A DNA stretch of 20,694 nt, taken from NCBI RefSeq assembly GCF_025399195.1, contig NW_026252186.1, positions 17,158 to 37,851 of the forward strand, in the 5' to 3' direction. Source of the stretch: Umbelopsis ramanniana AG. Taxonomy: Eukaryota; Mucoromycota; Umbelopsidomycetes; Umbelopsidales; Umbelopsidaceae. Below the pieces are notes generated by a model, which was not told the DNA's origin, made no database searches, and was given only the letters and a program-made list of their open reading frames with translations. A program made the translations under genes and the position numbers. Of the stretch, positions 1-9,459 are shown piece after piece. Each line of letters opens with the position of its first letter. Position 1 is the first letter of the stretch.

Positions 1-561
1 TTGGAATCGAGTATAAGGATTTCAAAACTACAGTTTTGGACACCGTCGATAGCGTCAAGCAGCTTTATTAACTTTAGTTTCTAAAGCTTTGTTAACATAA
101 GCATACACGAACATATAAAACGATTTCGTGTAAACTTGCAATCTGTCATCAATAAACTTTGAAACTTCAGTCTGGACCATTGGAATCAAATTTTATTTTT
201 GGCTATTTTGCACGACATAGTGGTGAAACTATTCGCTTGCACATGGGCCTGAAATACACTTACAATAGCCCTTGAAGTGCAACACCATACAATACATTAC
301 CATTGGAAATGATGCAAGCCATTTATTGCGCTTACCTCTCAATGTTAGTCCATTAAAGTCATGCACCTAAGCATTGTGAATACCTGCTCATAGTCGAGTA
401 GTTGTTAGTCTTGGTCACCTGCCTGTACCCGCTACGACAATTAATTAATCGACATACAGAGAACAGTTGGAGGAACTTTCTCTGCATGTACGTGATCATC
501 CTTAAAGCAACCTTTTTCTAGATTAATTTATTGCTGGTAATCTACAAACATCAAGTTGGCT
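1..561. other. AT-rich flank, no gene recognised
   Basis: AT-rich sequence with stops in all frames. One plus-strand frame is open from the first base to a TAA at about 82-84 (27 codons). It could be the end of a gene lying to the left, but nothing in it is recognisable. The rest shows no convincing exon, RNA gene or repeat and probably holds intergenic sequence or a neighbour's untranslated region. Confidence 0.5.
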
Positions 562-852
562 ATGAAATTTTGTGGTCGACCCACTGAACGCTGGTACCTC
601 GCACATCCCCTCTCTGAGGTTAAAACAAAGGGTTCTCCAAAGTCTTATGGACAAACGTAAAGTCACGTGCATTACACGCGTTGGGCAAATGATTTTCCAA
701 AAAATGCGTCAACGTGGTTTCCCGAGGTTGAATCTTGTGTCAAAAGCATGCCAGCTTCACTCAAGCGCTCGCTAGAGCAAGCAGATTTGCCAGGCGAAGG
801 TACAAGTGCTGATGGAGCCATTCATGGACAGGCAAGTGACCGTCGCTTTTAG
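562..852 (+). pseudogene. Interrupted reading frame upstream of SMC6, unknown family
   Basis: An ATG at 562 opens a frame of 32 codons that stops at TAA 658-660. The same frame is then open again to TAG 850-852, 63 codons later. The two halves together read like ordinary protein: the first contains CGRPTERWYLAHPL, the second contains RWANDFPKNASTWFPEVE and SLEQADLPGEG. I do not recognise the family. Possible explanations are a gene remnant with one nonsense mutation, the last exon or exons of a gene spliced across the stop, or chance. Its 3' end overlaps the first SMC6 coding exon (812-835) in another frame, so the two could not both be simple full-length coding units. A splice route around the TAA is not obvious, because the GT at 657-658 has no close, good acceptor. 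Confidence 0.3.
664..681. promoter_or_regulatory. CACGTG plus ACGCGT motif cluster before SMC6
   Basis: A palindromic E-box core CACGTG lies at 664-669 and an MluI cell-cycle box core ACGCGT at 676-681. A second ACGCGT is at 853-858, inside the first SMC6 intron. In yeasts, ACGCGT is bound by MBF-type factors that drive G1/S expression of replication and repair genes, and CACGTG is bound by bHLH factors. The sites are about 130-150 bases upstream of the SMC6 ATG. A regulatory role here is inferred from motif and position only. Confidence 0.35.
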
Positions 853-3800
853 ACGCGTTGAAAATGTCGCAATCCACAACTATCTATTTCGCCGGTCTAA
901 CTGATTGCTTTTCCTCTATGTTTTCACGAATTAGGCACAGTACAAGAGGAAACGACAGCAATTAGTAGTTACGGAAGCAGACAGCAGTAGTGAAGTTGAC
1001 TCTACCGATGTTTCGCTTCATGACGACAATGAAGAGGATAACGTGGAGCACAATATCCGCCCTGCCCGCCTCTCATTAGCAGGTAGCGGCAATGCACCAT
1101 TACTCGTATGGATCTAATGGTATGCTTCTTGCAAATGTCAACGGTCCACTGATTTCATGTTGCTTTTATCAGGACGGCTCTGGCTCTGGAACAGTTGAAT
1201 CAATGGAACTTGTCAATTTCATGTGTCATAAATACTTGAAAATGGATTTTGGCTCAAAGATCAATTTCGTCATTGGACACAATGGAAGTAAGTTTTGAAC
1301 TATATTATATCAGGGCACAGATCTAGAGAACGATCTTTAATTTTTTGTCACTATTGTGTACTCCAGGTGGCAAGAGTGCTATCTTAACGGGCTTGACGAT
1401 TGCTCTCGGTGCCAAGGCCACTATTACTAATCGCGCGAGTAACTTGGGTGCTTTAGTGAAAGGAGGAACAAGGTTAGCATCAATCTAATGGATGATAGAG
1501 AAAACGTCCCACTTACCCGAGTATATCTTCATCCATACAGTGTTGGTCAGGTTGTTGTCAAGATCTCAAACAGGGGATCCGATGCTTATAGGCCTGATTT
1601 ATATGGTGAATCGATTATCATAGAGCGTAGAATATCAAAGGATGGTGCCAGTGGCTACAAAATCAAGACTGCCAGCGGGAAGACAGTGTCCACGAAACGA
1701 GAGGAGCTGACCGCTATTTGTGACCATATGTTAATTCAAGTTGATAATCCCTTGACCATTTTGAGTCAAGACAGCGCGCGCCAGTTCCTGAATTCGAGTA
1801 CACCGGAAGATAAATACAAGGTTTGAATTACTCAGCGACAAAGTTGCAAAGGACGCAAGCCTGTCATTTAACCATTTTATTTTGCAGTTCTTCATGAAGG
1901 GAACGCAATTGACGCAACTTTCATCCGACTATGAGCAAATTCGTGAATCTATTGATGATACATTACATATCATCACAAAAAACAAGGCCGGATTAGATGA
2001 CTTACACAAGAAAGCCAAAGAGGCTGAGCTTCGGTATAGGGAAATGGTTGAAGCACAAGAACTAGAAGATAAAATCGATGACCTGAATAATGAACTTGTC
2101 TGGTTACAAATCATAACCAAGGAAAAGGACGTTGCAGCCGCTCAACTTGATGCACGGAAAGCGACAGAAACTCTTCGTGCTAGTGAAGCAGCGTTTGAAA
2201 GACAACAGGTACACATACAGTCATAGGGAAAAGCTGATGTATGAACAATTGACTGATATCACAATTAATTCCATAGGAGGAGCTTGAACTAATGAAACAA
2301 GAAAAAGAGGAAATCGAAAAGAAGATCACTGATTGTCGCTCAGCGTCCATGCCGTATGCTGAAGAACGAAGAAAGCTTATCGAAGCGGTCCGCGATAAGG
2401 AAAAGAACTTGCAGCATATTTTGGTAAGCCTTTGTATATATATACACCCCTCATATCTTCGTGTTAAGTATTGACTGTCCCTTTTCCCGCAGGATCAAGG
2501 CCGAGAAATCAATAACACAGTCAAAGGCTTACGATTGCGAATTAAGACTTACGAAGCACAAATTAAAGAGGAATCTGCAAAGCTGGAGTCTGCTAATCGT
2601 AGCCGGCGTGAAGAGTATACAAATAAGATCGCTGGGCTCCAATCAGATTTGGATGCTGCCCGCACCAGATTTGATGCTGTTGAAAAACAACAAGTCGAGC
2701 TTTCTAATCAGGAAGAAGAGAGCAGGCGGCGAAAGGACGAGATGGAGGTCGATCTTCGAAGAACTGAACGTGAACGAAATGACGTGGAAAAAACCATCAA
2801 AGATATGCAATCACAAAAGGAAAACCGACTTCGAGCTTTTGGGCACAATATGCCAGAGCTTGTGGAGCGCATTTCTCAAGAAAGACGTTGGCGTGGACGC
2901 ACTCCTGTTGGTCCATTTGGTCGATACATCAAGTTGGAACGTCCTGAGTTTGCGAACGTCTTGGAGTCGACCATCGGTAGGCTATTGAATAACTTTGTTG
3001 TCGAGACGTTTGAAGACAAGCGGCTCTTGTCTCAGATGCTGGATCATCATGGGCTGTAAGTTGATATTTTCACAAACGTTCGGCAACCCCAGATGTATGT
3101 CTAATTCATTTTTTCATCCACTTTCATCTAGGAGCAACTGCCAAATTTTCGTTGCAAAATACGACATCTTTGATTATTCATCTGGAGAGCCAGACTCAAA
3201 GTTTTTGACCATCTTGCGCGCTCTGAAGGTATAATATTTTTACCATGTTGCAAAAGATATGGCTGAGGTGCTCATGTTATTTTTCTTCCACCAATAGTTT
3301 GAAGACGAGTGGGTCAAACGCCAAATGATTATCTCTACCAATATTGAGAAGATCATTTTGATGACAGACCGTGCTGAAGCTGATCGTGTCATGTATAATA
3401 ACGGACAGCAACTTCACAATGTCAAGAGCTGTTTCACCTCCCAAGGTCATCGCGTGGGTGCAAATACGGGTATGCGCACTGAATCTCTGCCAATGTACCG
3501 CGGTACTCCAAGACTTAGTGCTGACGTGGAAGGCAAGCTACGGTAAAATTTATAACTTTGCTGACGGGAGACGTTAGCTTCATTTTATCTGACTGATCGT
3601 TCGCAGTGAATCTCAACAACGTCTAGAAAGCTTACGACAAGCTATTCAGCTTCAGCGTAAAGATGCGGCTGCACTGGAAAAAACCATTGTTGACATTCGT
3701 CGAAAAAATGGAGAGCTTGAGGTATGAGTTTAATGTTAATACCTATGGCTTTTTGGACCATAGCTAAACTTTGCTCATTCAGGCTGAGAAGAGACAATTG

Positions 3801-5383
3801 AACGGTAAAATTCGAAAATATCGAAGTTCAATTAGCGAACTGGAAGATAAGATGAAAGAGGACGAACCAGTCAACATTGCAGCCATTGAAGAAGAGAAAA
3901 AGGTATGTTGTATCTCGGAATATGGGTTAGAGACTTCCAGTCCTTGACGAAATCAATTTGGTAGGAATTGGAAGATTCAATTGAGGTGTATCGCCGGCAA
4001 TTTTCCGATATGCGAGTACAACAGCTCAAGGCCAAGGAGGAGCAACTTCCATTCCAACAACAACTCAAAGCGGTGGAAGAAAAGATTGCTAACTCAGATA
4101 AAGAGCTTTCTAGTTTGAGAGTAAGCAACTATTTCGTATAGGCAATGGGGATGATCATCGCTTTAACCTGTGGATGAAACTTTTCCAGGGGCAATTGGTT
4201 GACCAGACCAATGACTGTGAAATCAAAATTCGGGCCATCGCCTCACTAAGAAACAAAGTTGAAAGCGAACGTATTCGTGTTGAGGGCCTCAGACGCTCAG
4301 CAGAGGAGCTTGAGAAGACATGCAAGGTAAGCTATGCCATTCATGACGTTACTAAACCACATTCACTCGCAAAAACATACCAACTCATGGCTTGTTACAG
4401 GAATGGATTATTGCTGCTGTTCAGGAATATCCTGATCGCGTTACTCCTTCAAAGACTCGCGAGCAACTGGAACGTGAAGTGCGCTATCTCGAAACGAGAA
4501 AAGCTGAGCAAGAAAAATCGTAAGTACATGATGGTGATAAATATCAGCCAAGTAGTAGAAACTGACGCCCGATGATTTGGCATGTTAGATGTGGAGCTAG
4601 TCTTGAAGAAATTGAAGAAGAAGCTGAAAAAGCTCTACAAGACTGGGATAAGGCCAATAAGGCTATCGAGGAAATGGAAGTGTTTGTCAAGGTAAAGAAG
4701 TGAAAAACGGGCGTTATTTTGGATGGCCATGTGTACTAACGAATGAATACTTGGCAACAGATCATGGCCAAAGCACTTCAAGAGCGTATGGAAAGATGGC
4801 AGAAATTTCTCATGTATATCGCTGTCCGAGCCAAACACTATTTCTGGTACTATATGCTTAGGCGCGGTGATAGTGGCAAGTTGCGTTTCAATCACAGGAA
4901 GCAAAGGTTGGAAGTACAGGTAAGATCACTTCTAAGGACGCAGTTCATCTTCTAAGATCAGAGTCTACAACTAAGGCCCCCATGTCCTGTAACAGGTGGC
5001 AACTGGCGATCAGTTTCAGAAAGGAACGAGGCACAAGGATTCAAAGTCACTGTCAGGAGGTGAAAAATCCTTCTCACAAATAAGCTTGCTATTATCACTG
5101 TGGCAAGGTATTGCATCGCCCGTGTTTTGTCTCGATGAATTTGATGTTTATATGGACGCTGTCAATCGCAAGCAGAGTATGCGCATGATGGTAAGGGAAT
5201 GATTTCAATTTTTTACAACTATCTGTTATATATACTAAACCTTCGTTCCAGGTTGAAGCAGCGAGAGATAATTCGTCTCAGTATATCCTAATTACTCCAC
5301 AAGACGCCAGCAGTATGTCTCCTGGTCCAGATGTGATGATTCATCGTCTTGCTGACCCTGAACGTGGCGATACTCTGCAATAA
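812..5383 (+). CDS. SMC6: SMC6, structural maintenance of chromosomes protein 6
   Basis: ATPase subunit of the nuclear SMC5/6 complex, which acts in DNA repair, stalled-fork processing and chromosome segregation. Nineteen exons: 812-835, 935-1105, 1173-1287, 1367-1472, 1541-1820, 1888-2208, 2277-2423, 2493-3055, 3132-3228, 3298-3542, 3607-3721, 3783-3902, 3965-4120, 4189-4326, 4401-4519, 4589-4691, 4761-4919, 4996-5190, 5252-5383. Phases join cleanly into 1101 aa, close to yeast and human Smc6 (about 1090-1115). An acidic tail at about residues 9-65 precedes the head. Walker A GHNGSGKS lies at about 100-107, followed by a long Glu/Lys/Arg-rich coiled coil, a hinge at about 525-690, and a returning coiled coil. 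The signature [10 protein letters not shown] is at about 1012-1021 and Walker B VFCLDEFD at about 1036-1043. NFMCH before Walker A and the QVDNP-LSQD stretch are typical of Smc6. The start is the least certain part: the first coding exon is only 24 bases, chosen because it gives an in-phase GT donor and ATG. Intron 2 uses a GTATGG donor, the only one found that keeps frame into the head domain. Confidence 0.93.
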
Positions 5384-5459
5384 TGCCAGTAGTGTGAAAG
5401 CAACATTACTATGATACCCAATGATCCTCTCACATTGTTTGTAAAAATTATCCTCACAG

Positions 5460-5465
5460 AATAAA
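5460..5465 (+). terminator. SMC6 poly(A) signal candidate
   Basis: AATAAA lies 77 bases after the SMC6 stop codon, in a 239-base gap before the next start codon. This is the expected location for a cleavage/polyadenylation signal. The assignment rests on motif and position. Confidence 0.5.
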
Positions 5466-5550
5466 AAAGTGTACAGGTTCACAAAATATGCCCTCCGTAA
5501 AGCTTGGGGGTCAATGATGGAAGCACGTTCGTGTGGAGGACAGTCACAAA

Positions 5551-5575
5551 GATTTTTTCTTGAAGAAAAAAAATC
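5551..5575. promoter_or_regulatory. Heat-shock-element-like inverted repeat before SSZ1
   Basis: A near-perfect palindrome, GATTTTTTCTT followed by AAGAAAAAAAATC, has at its centre TTC-TT-GAA directly followed by GAA. TTCnnGAA is the core of heat-shock-factor sites. It ends about 48 bases before the SSZ1 ATG, so it could sit in the promoter or in the 5' leader. The A/T-rich arms could equally be a nucleosome-free poly(dA:dT) element. Confidence 0.35.
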
Positions 5576-5622
5576 CCCCAACAGCCTCAGAACAACACCC
5601 TTCAACCGTCATAGATACCGCC

Positions 5623-7476
5623 ATGTCTGAACAAGCAAACGTCATTGGTATCAACTTTGGTACATCATACTCGTCCATCTCCTACATGTCCAAGGTACAT
5701 TGATCGTTTGTGTTGATCGCCACCGTGATTTACTTTCTAATCCTTACCGTGATTCAGGATGGACGCACTGACTGCATCGCCAACGAAGATGGTGACAGAC
5801 AGATTGCTTCAGTTTTGGCCTTCTCCGGAGAAGAAGAGGTAGATATCGCGTTGAAGACTTTTGCTCGGATCCGATTGTTTTTATATACATACTAAATAGA
5901 TGCACCTTCCCTCAGTCCGTTGGCTCTCAAGCCCAAGCACAAATACCACGCAACCCTAACAGCACTGTTGCACACTTTAGAGCACAGATTGGAAAGAGGT
6001 AGCTTGAAAATTTATATTTGAACGACTTGATTGCGAAAAGTGGAACGCTGATGGTTTTCTTTATCCAGTTTCGAAAGTGCTGATGAATTGACTGGAGCTG
6101 CCTGCCCTATTGTTGACAAGGACGGCAAGGTTGGCTATAACGTCTCCCTCGGTGAAGATAAGACTCAAATCTTCACAGCAAAGGAGATTACTGCCAAATA
6201 TTTGAGACACTTGCGTGAATCTGCCGAGGCTTTCCTCGGTAACCCCATCACCGGTGCCATTGTCTCCGTTCCCTCTTACTTCACTGACGAGCAGCGCGAT
6301 GAGCTTAAGCAAGCTGCTGCTGATGCTGGTGTCAAAGTCATCCAGATGATTCACGAATCTGCTGCTGCCGCTCTCGCATACGGTATTGGTCACAACTCTT
6401 CTTCCAAGGATCCCCAAGATAAGACTGTTGTTGTTTGCGACATGGGAGCCCACTCCTTCGATGTCACTGTTCTCAATGTCCGCACTGGCGTTTACTCCAT
6501 CCTTGCTACTGCTCACGATACCAAGCTTGGAGGAGCCAGTTTCGATGAGAACTTGCTTAACCACTTTGCTGCTGAGTTCAAGAAGAAGAACAAGATCGAT
6601 ATCAGCGGTAACAAGAAGGCTCTTGCTAAGCTTCGCGCTGCCTGCGAAGTTACCAAGAAGAGCTTGTCCAGCGCTAACTCTGCACCATGCTTTGTTGAAT
6701 CTCTTGCCGATGGTCTTGATTTCCACACTACCATCAACCGTCTTAGATTTGAAATGCTCTCCAAGGTTGTGTTCAACGATGCCTTGAAGGTCATTGAGGA
6801 AGTTTTGAAGAAGTCCGACTTGGATGCCTCTGAAGTTGATGAAGTCGTCATGGTTGGTGGATCTGCTCGTATCCCCAAGCTTGCCAGCAAGTTCCGTGAA
6901 GCCTTCACCAACGAGAACACCAAAATTAGAAGCGAACTTGAACCTGATGAAGTTGTTGCTACTGGCTGTGCTATCCAGGGCTCTTTGATTGCCGAGTTCG
7001 ATCAAGAAACCATCGAGTCTTGCGTCCACCCCGTTGTCACCTTGACTCCTCACACCACCAAGCACATTGGTACCCTCAACGCCAAGGGTGAATTCATCAC
7101 CATTGTTCCACGATACACATCCCTCCCAACCCGCCGCATCTTTGAATTCGGTAACGCACAGCAAGGCCAAACTCAAGCCTACTTTGCCTTGTACGAAGGT
7201 GATCACGAAATTGTTACTGAGGAGATTGCCGCTCCTCCCCGTGAGCCCGTTGAAGGTGATGAAGATGAGGAGCCATATGAAGATGAGGCCGAGACCGTCA
7301 AGAAGGTTGTCATCAAGCCTTCCACCAAATTGCTAGAGGCTGTTCTTGCTTTGGAGAACGGCATGGAACTCGGTGTTTCCAAGATTGAAGCTACTTTGAC
7401 CATCGAGAGCAACAACAAGATTAACCTTGTTCTCCGAGAAAAGAAGGGTAGCGCTGTTGTCAAGGTCCAACAATAA
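5623..7476 (+). CDS. SSZ1: SSZ1-type Hsp70, ribosome-associated complex subunit
   Basis: An atypical Hsp70 that pairs with the J-protein zuotin in the ribosome-associated complex and assists folding of nascent chains in the cytosol. Four exons: 5623-5694, 5758-5838, 5916-5998, 6069-7476, giving 547 aa; yeast Ssz1 is 538. The N-terminus has the phosphate-1 loop in the divergent form INFGTSYSSISY instead of the canonical IDLGTT type. The nucleotide-binding domain continues with VPSYFTDEQRDELKQAA, AAAALAYG, VCDMGAHSFDV (phosphate 2) and VGGSARIPKL. The substrate-binding part is short and carries an acidic stretch at about residues 460-480. No C-terminal EEVD is present; the protein ends in VVKVQQ. 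These traits fit Ssz1/HSPA14-like proteins rather than Ssa, Ssb or BiP. Codon use in the last exon is C-rich at third positions, as in highly expressed fungal genes. HSPA14-type naming would be the alternative. Confidence 0.87.
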
Positions 7477-7513
7477 TCAAATCATAAAACAATTGAAAAT
7501 CCCCCCCTCCCAT

Positions 7514-7519
7514 AATAAA
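7514..7519 (+). terminator. SSZ1 poly(A) signal candidate
   Basis: AATAAA lies 38 bases after the SSZ1 stop, just after a run of seven C residues at 7501-7507. Assigned by motif and position only. Confidence 0.5.
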
Positions 7520-8150
7520 AAGACGCTCATACGATTGTACACGTTTCCTAGAACAAATCACCTTTTGCCGTTGGTATCTCATTCATGAAAGTATAGAGTA
7601 ACTCCGATAGAGTTAGCGAATGTCTTGGCTCATTTTCCACTCAGTCAAACACATCGTAATGACCGATAAAAATATACCTTGCATTGCCGCTTGGCGAAGC
7701 AAAAGAACGTTTGGAAAAAGGCATGCTTGAATTAAATAGTCACGAGGCAATTCAACTTGATAGTTGCAAAATTCCTCTTTGTGCTGGCAGACATATCGCT
7801 TGCTGACGATTCGGTTGGAGGCATGTATCACCAGCCTCCATTGAACCAACATCATAAATCCAGATAAAGATACAGATTGCTTTTTACCAAACGAACGAAG
7901 GGTGTGGCGTGACAGGGATGTGGTGACACCAAGAAGTATGTATGGGGGGTGATTAGTGATTTTTATTAGCATATTAAATTGAAGCAGCGATATGTATACC
8001 TCTTTACATGATTATGTGAAGGAGTGCTTACGCAAGGCATGCCACTTGATCAGACTTACGCTTTGCTCAATATCAACAAAGTGGCTTCTGTGGTGGAAAC
8101 CAAACCACGCCACACGTAGTCAGTCGCGAGTTTAAAAATCTAATTTTAAA
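7520..8150. other. Intergenic region between SSZ1 and the membrane-protein gene
   Basis: About 0.6 kb without a supported gene. A 119-codon minus-strand frame at 7613-7972 has no recognisable domain, irregular composition and no good splice or promoter context, so it is treated as chance. No RNA gene or repeat was recognised. Confidence 0.5.
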
Positions 8151-8169
8151 AAGAAAGGGAACTCTGGCA

Positions 8170-8177
8170 TATTTAAG
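8170..8177 (+). promoter_or_regulatory. TATA-like box of the membrane-protein gene
   Basis: TATTTAAG lies 45-52 bases upstream of the ATG at 8222 and is followed by a pyrimidine-rich leader (TTTTCTTTCGTGG...). It is a plausible TATA element with a short 5' UTR. The two dioxygenase genes in this window have TATA-like boxes at a similar distance. Confidence 0.4.
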
Positions 8178-8221
8178 CTCGTCTGTTTTCTTTCGTGGTT
8201 GCTTCACTTTTTCCTTTCGAT

Positions 8222-9180
8222 ATGCGTCAACTACATTTCTTCACCGTGTTAATAGCCCTGATCCTTTCTCCACTCGCCGCCTTGGCAGACCCTGTTACCG
8301 ACGATATCAATAGCGCCATCACAGGTACACACTTCCACCCAACGGCTTAGCCCCTCATTCCACTCTGTTACTGAAACTTTTTTTTTCATTATCTTTGTAT
8401 AGGTCTAGGTCAAGTCACTAACGCTCACACCATTGCTCTTTCTGTGTTCTTTTTCTTGACTGGTCTTTATCTTTGCTTTGCTGGAGGTATGTGCCCCACG
8501 CCAGGAACACTAAAAGAAAAAACTTTCAGTCCCGCTAATCCCCGATTTTAGGTGTTCATCAACAAACCACTGTCTTCTTGGCAGGTTTTTGGGTGGGAGC
8601 CAATCTTTCCTATATCATTCTTACCAATGCCAAACCAGATGGTTTTGGTTCCAATACTGCAACCATTTTGCTAGTTGTTTCCATCGTCGTTGGTATACTG
8701 CTAGGTGGTTTACTAGCTTGTTGCTTCTTTTTGGCCATCTACTTGCTCGGTGCTTTTGCAGGTTACTGTTTTGCTCTTTGGTTGCTTGCTTGGGCCTCCA
8801 ACGGACTCATTCAGACCGGTTGGGGCCGAGCTATCTTGATCGTTGTTTGCTGTCTGGTCGGTGTTATTGCCATTCACTTTTTGGAAAAGCCCGTCTTCAT
8901 CATCGCCTCTGCTTTCATCGGTGCCTTCCTCATCATGGCCGGTGTTGACGTTTATGTCAAGGCAGGTTTCTTGGAAGCTATTTCCTCCTTCATCCATGGT
9001 ACGTCTAGTGCCCAATCAGTTTGGGACTCCACCCCCAAACTCAGAGGCGAATTGGCTGGCGTCGCTGCTCTTGCCATTGTAGGCGCTGTTGTGCAGTTCC
9101 TCCATGGACGCAGACGATCTGCCCACATGCCTTGGCGTGAAAGATATCCTTATGGACAATATGGCTGGAAGCGTGTCTAA
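8222..9180 (+). CDS. Seven-helix membrane protein, TMEM198/DUF4203-like
   Basis: Three exons (8222-8324, 8403-8486, 8552-9180) join in phase to 271 aa. Residues 1-22 form a signal peptide with a hydrophobic core ending in LAALA, followed by a short polar lumenal segment. About seven hydrophobic segments follow: HTIALSVFFFLTGLYLCF; TVFLAGFWVGANLSYIIL; two helices in the stretch from ATILLVVS to LLAWA; ILIVVCCLVGVIAI; FIIASAFIGAFLIMAGVDV; and VAALAIVGAVVQFL. The C-terminus is short, basic and aromatic (GRRRSAHMPWRERYPYGQYG). Signal peptide, seven helices and Gly-rich helix faces fit the DUF4203 / TMEM198-like family of fungi and animals. The fungal members have no established biochemical function to my knowledge, so none is claimed. 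It probably sits in the plasma membrane or the secretory system. It is tail to tail with the F-box gene, with 279 bases between stop codons. Confidence 0.8.
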
Positions 9181-9459
9181 AAAAAAAAGACATGCTGTCG
9201 TCTACAAACTAATGTTCATATGATATATCACCCCTTCCTCCGCTGCTAGCGTTTGTATTTGTTACCACTTTTTTTTCTATCATCCATTTTTACTTTATGA
9301 AAAGTATTGTATACACATTCTTCACATTGTTCGGCATTAAAAAACTGACTAAAAAAGAATGGACAATTGGATTTACATACGGAAAGGCAAGCATAATACA
9401 GTGGTGCAATGGGAGTGATGAAGAAAAAGTAGTGGGGGTATATTATGAAAAGACTGTGT

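Noticed and set aside
6061-7206. 381-codon minus-strand open frame opposite SSZ1
   Set aside because: It lies exactly antisense to the large conserved SSZ1 exon. The codon bias of a highly expressed gene removes stops from the opposite strand, and the predicted protein has no recognisable domain.
7613-7972. 119-codon minus-strand frame in the SSZ1 downstream spacer
   Set aside because: No motif, irregular composition, and no plausible splice or promoter context.
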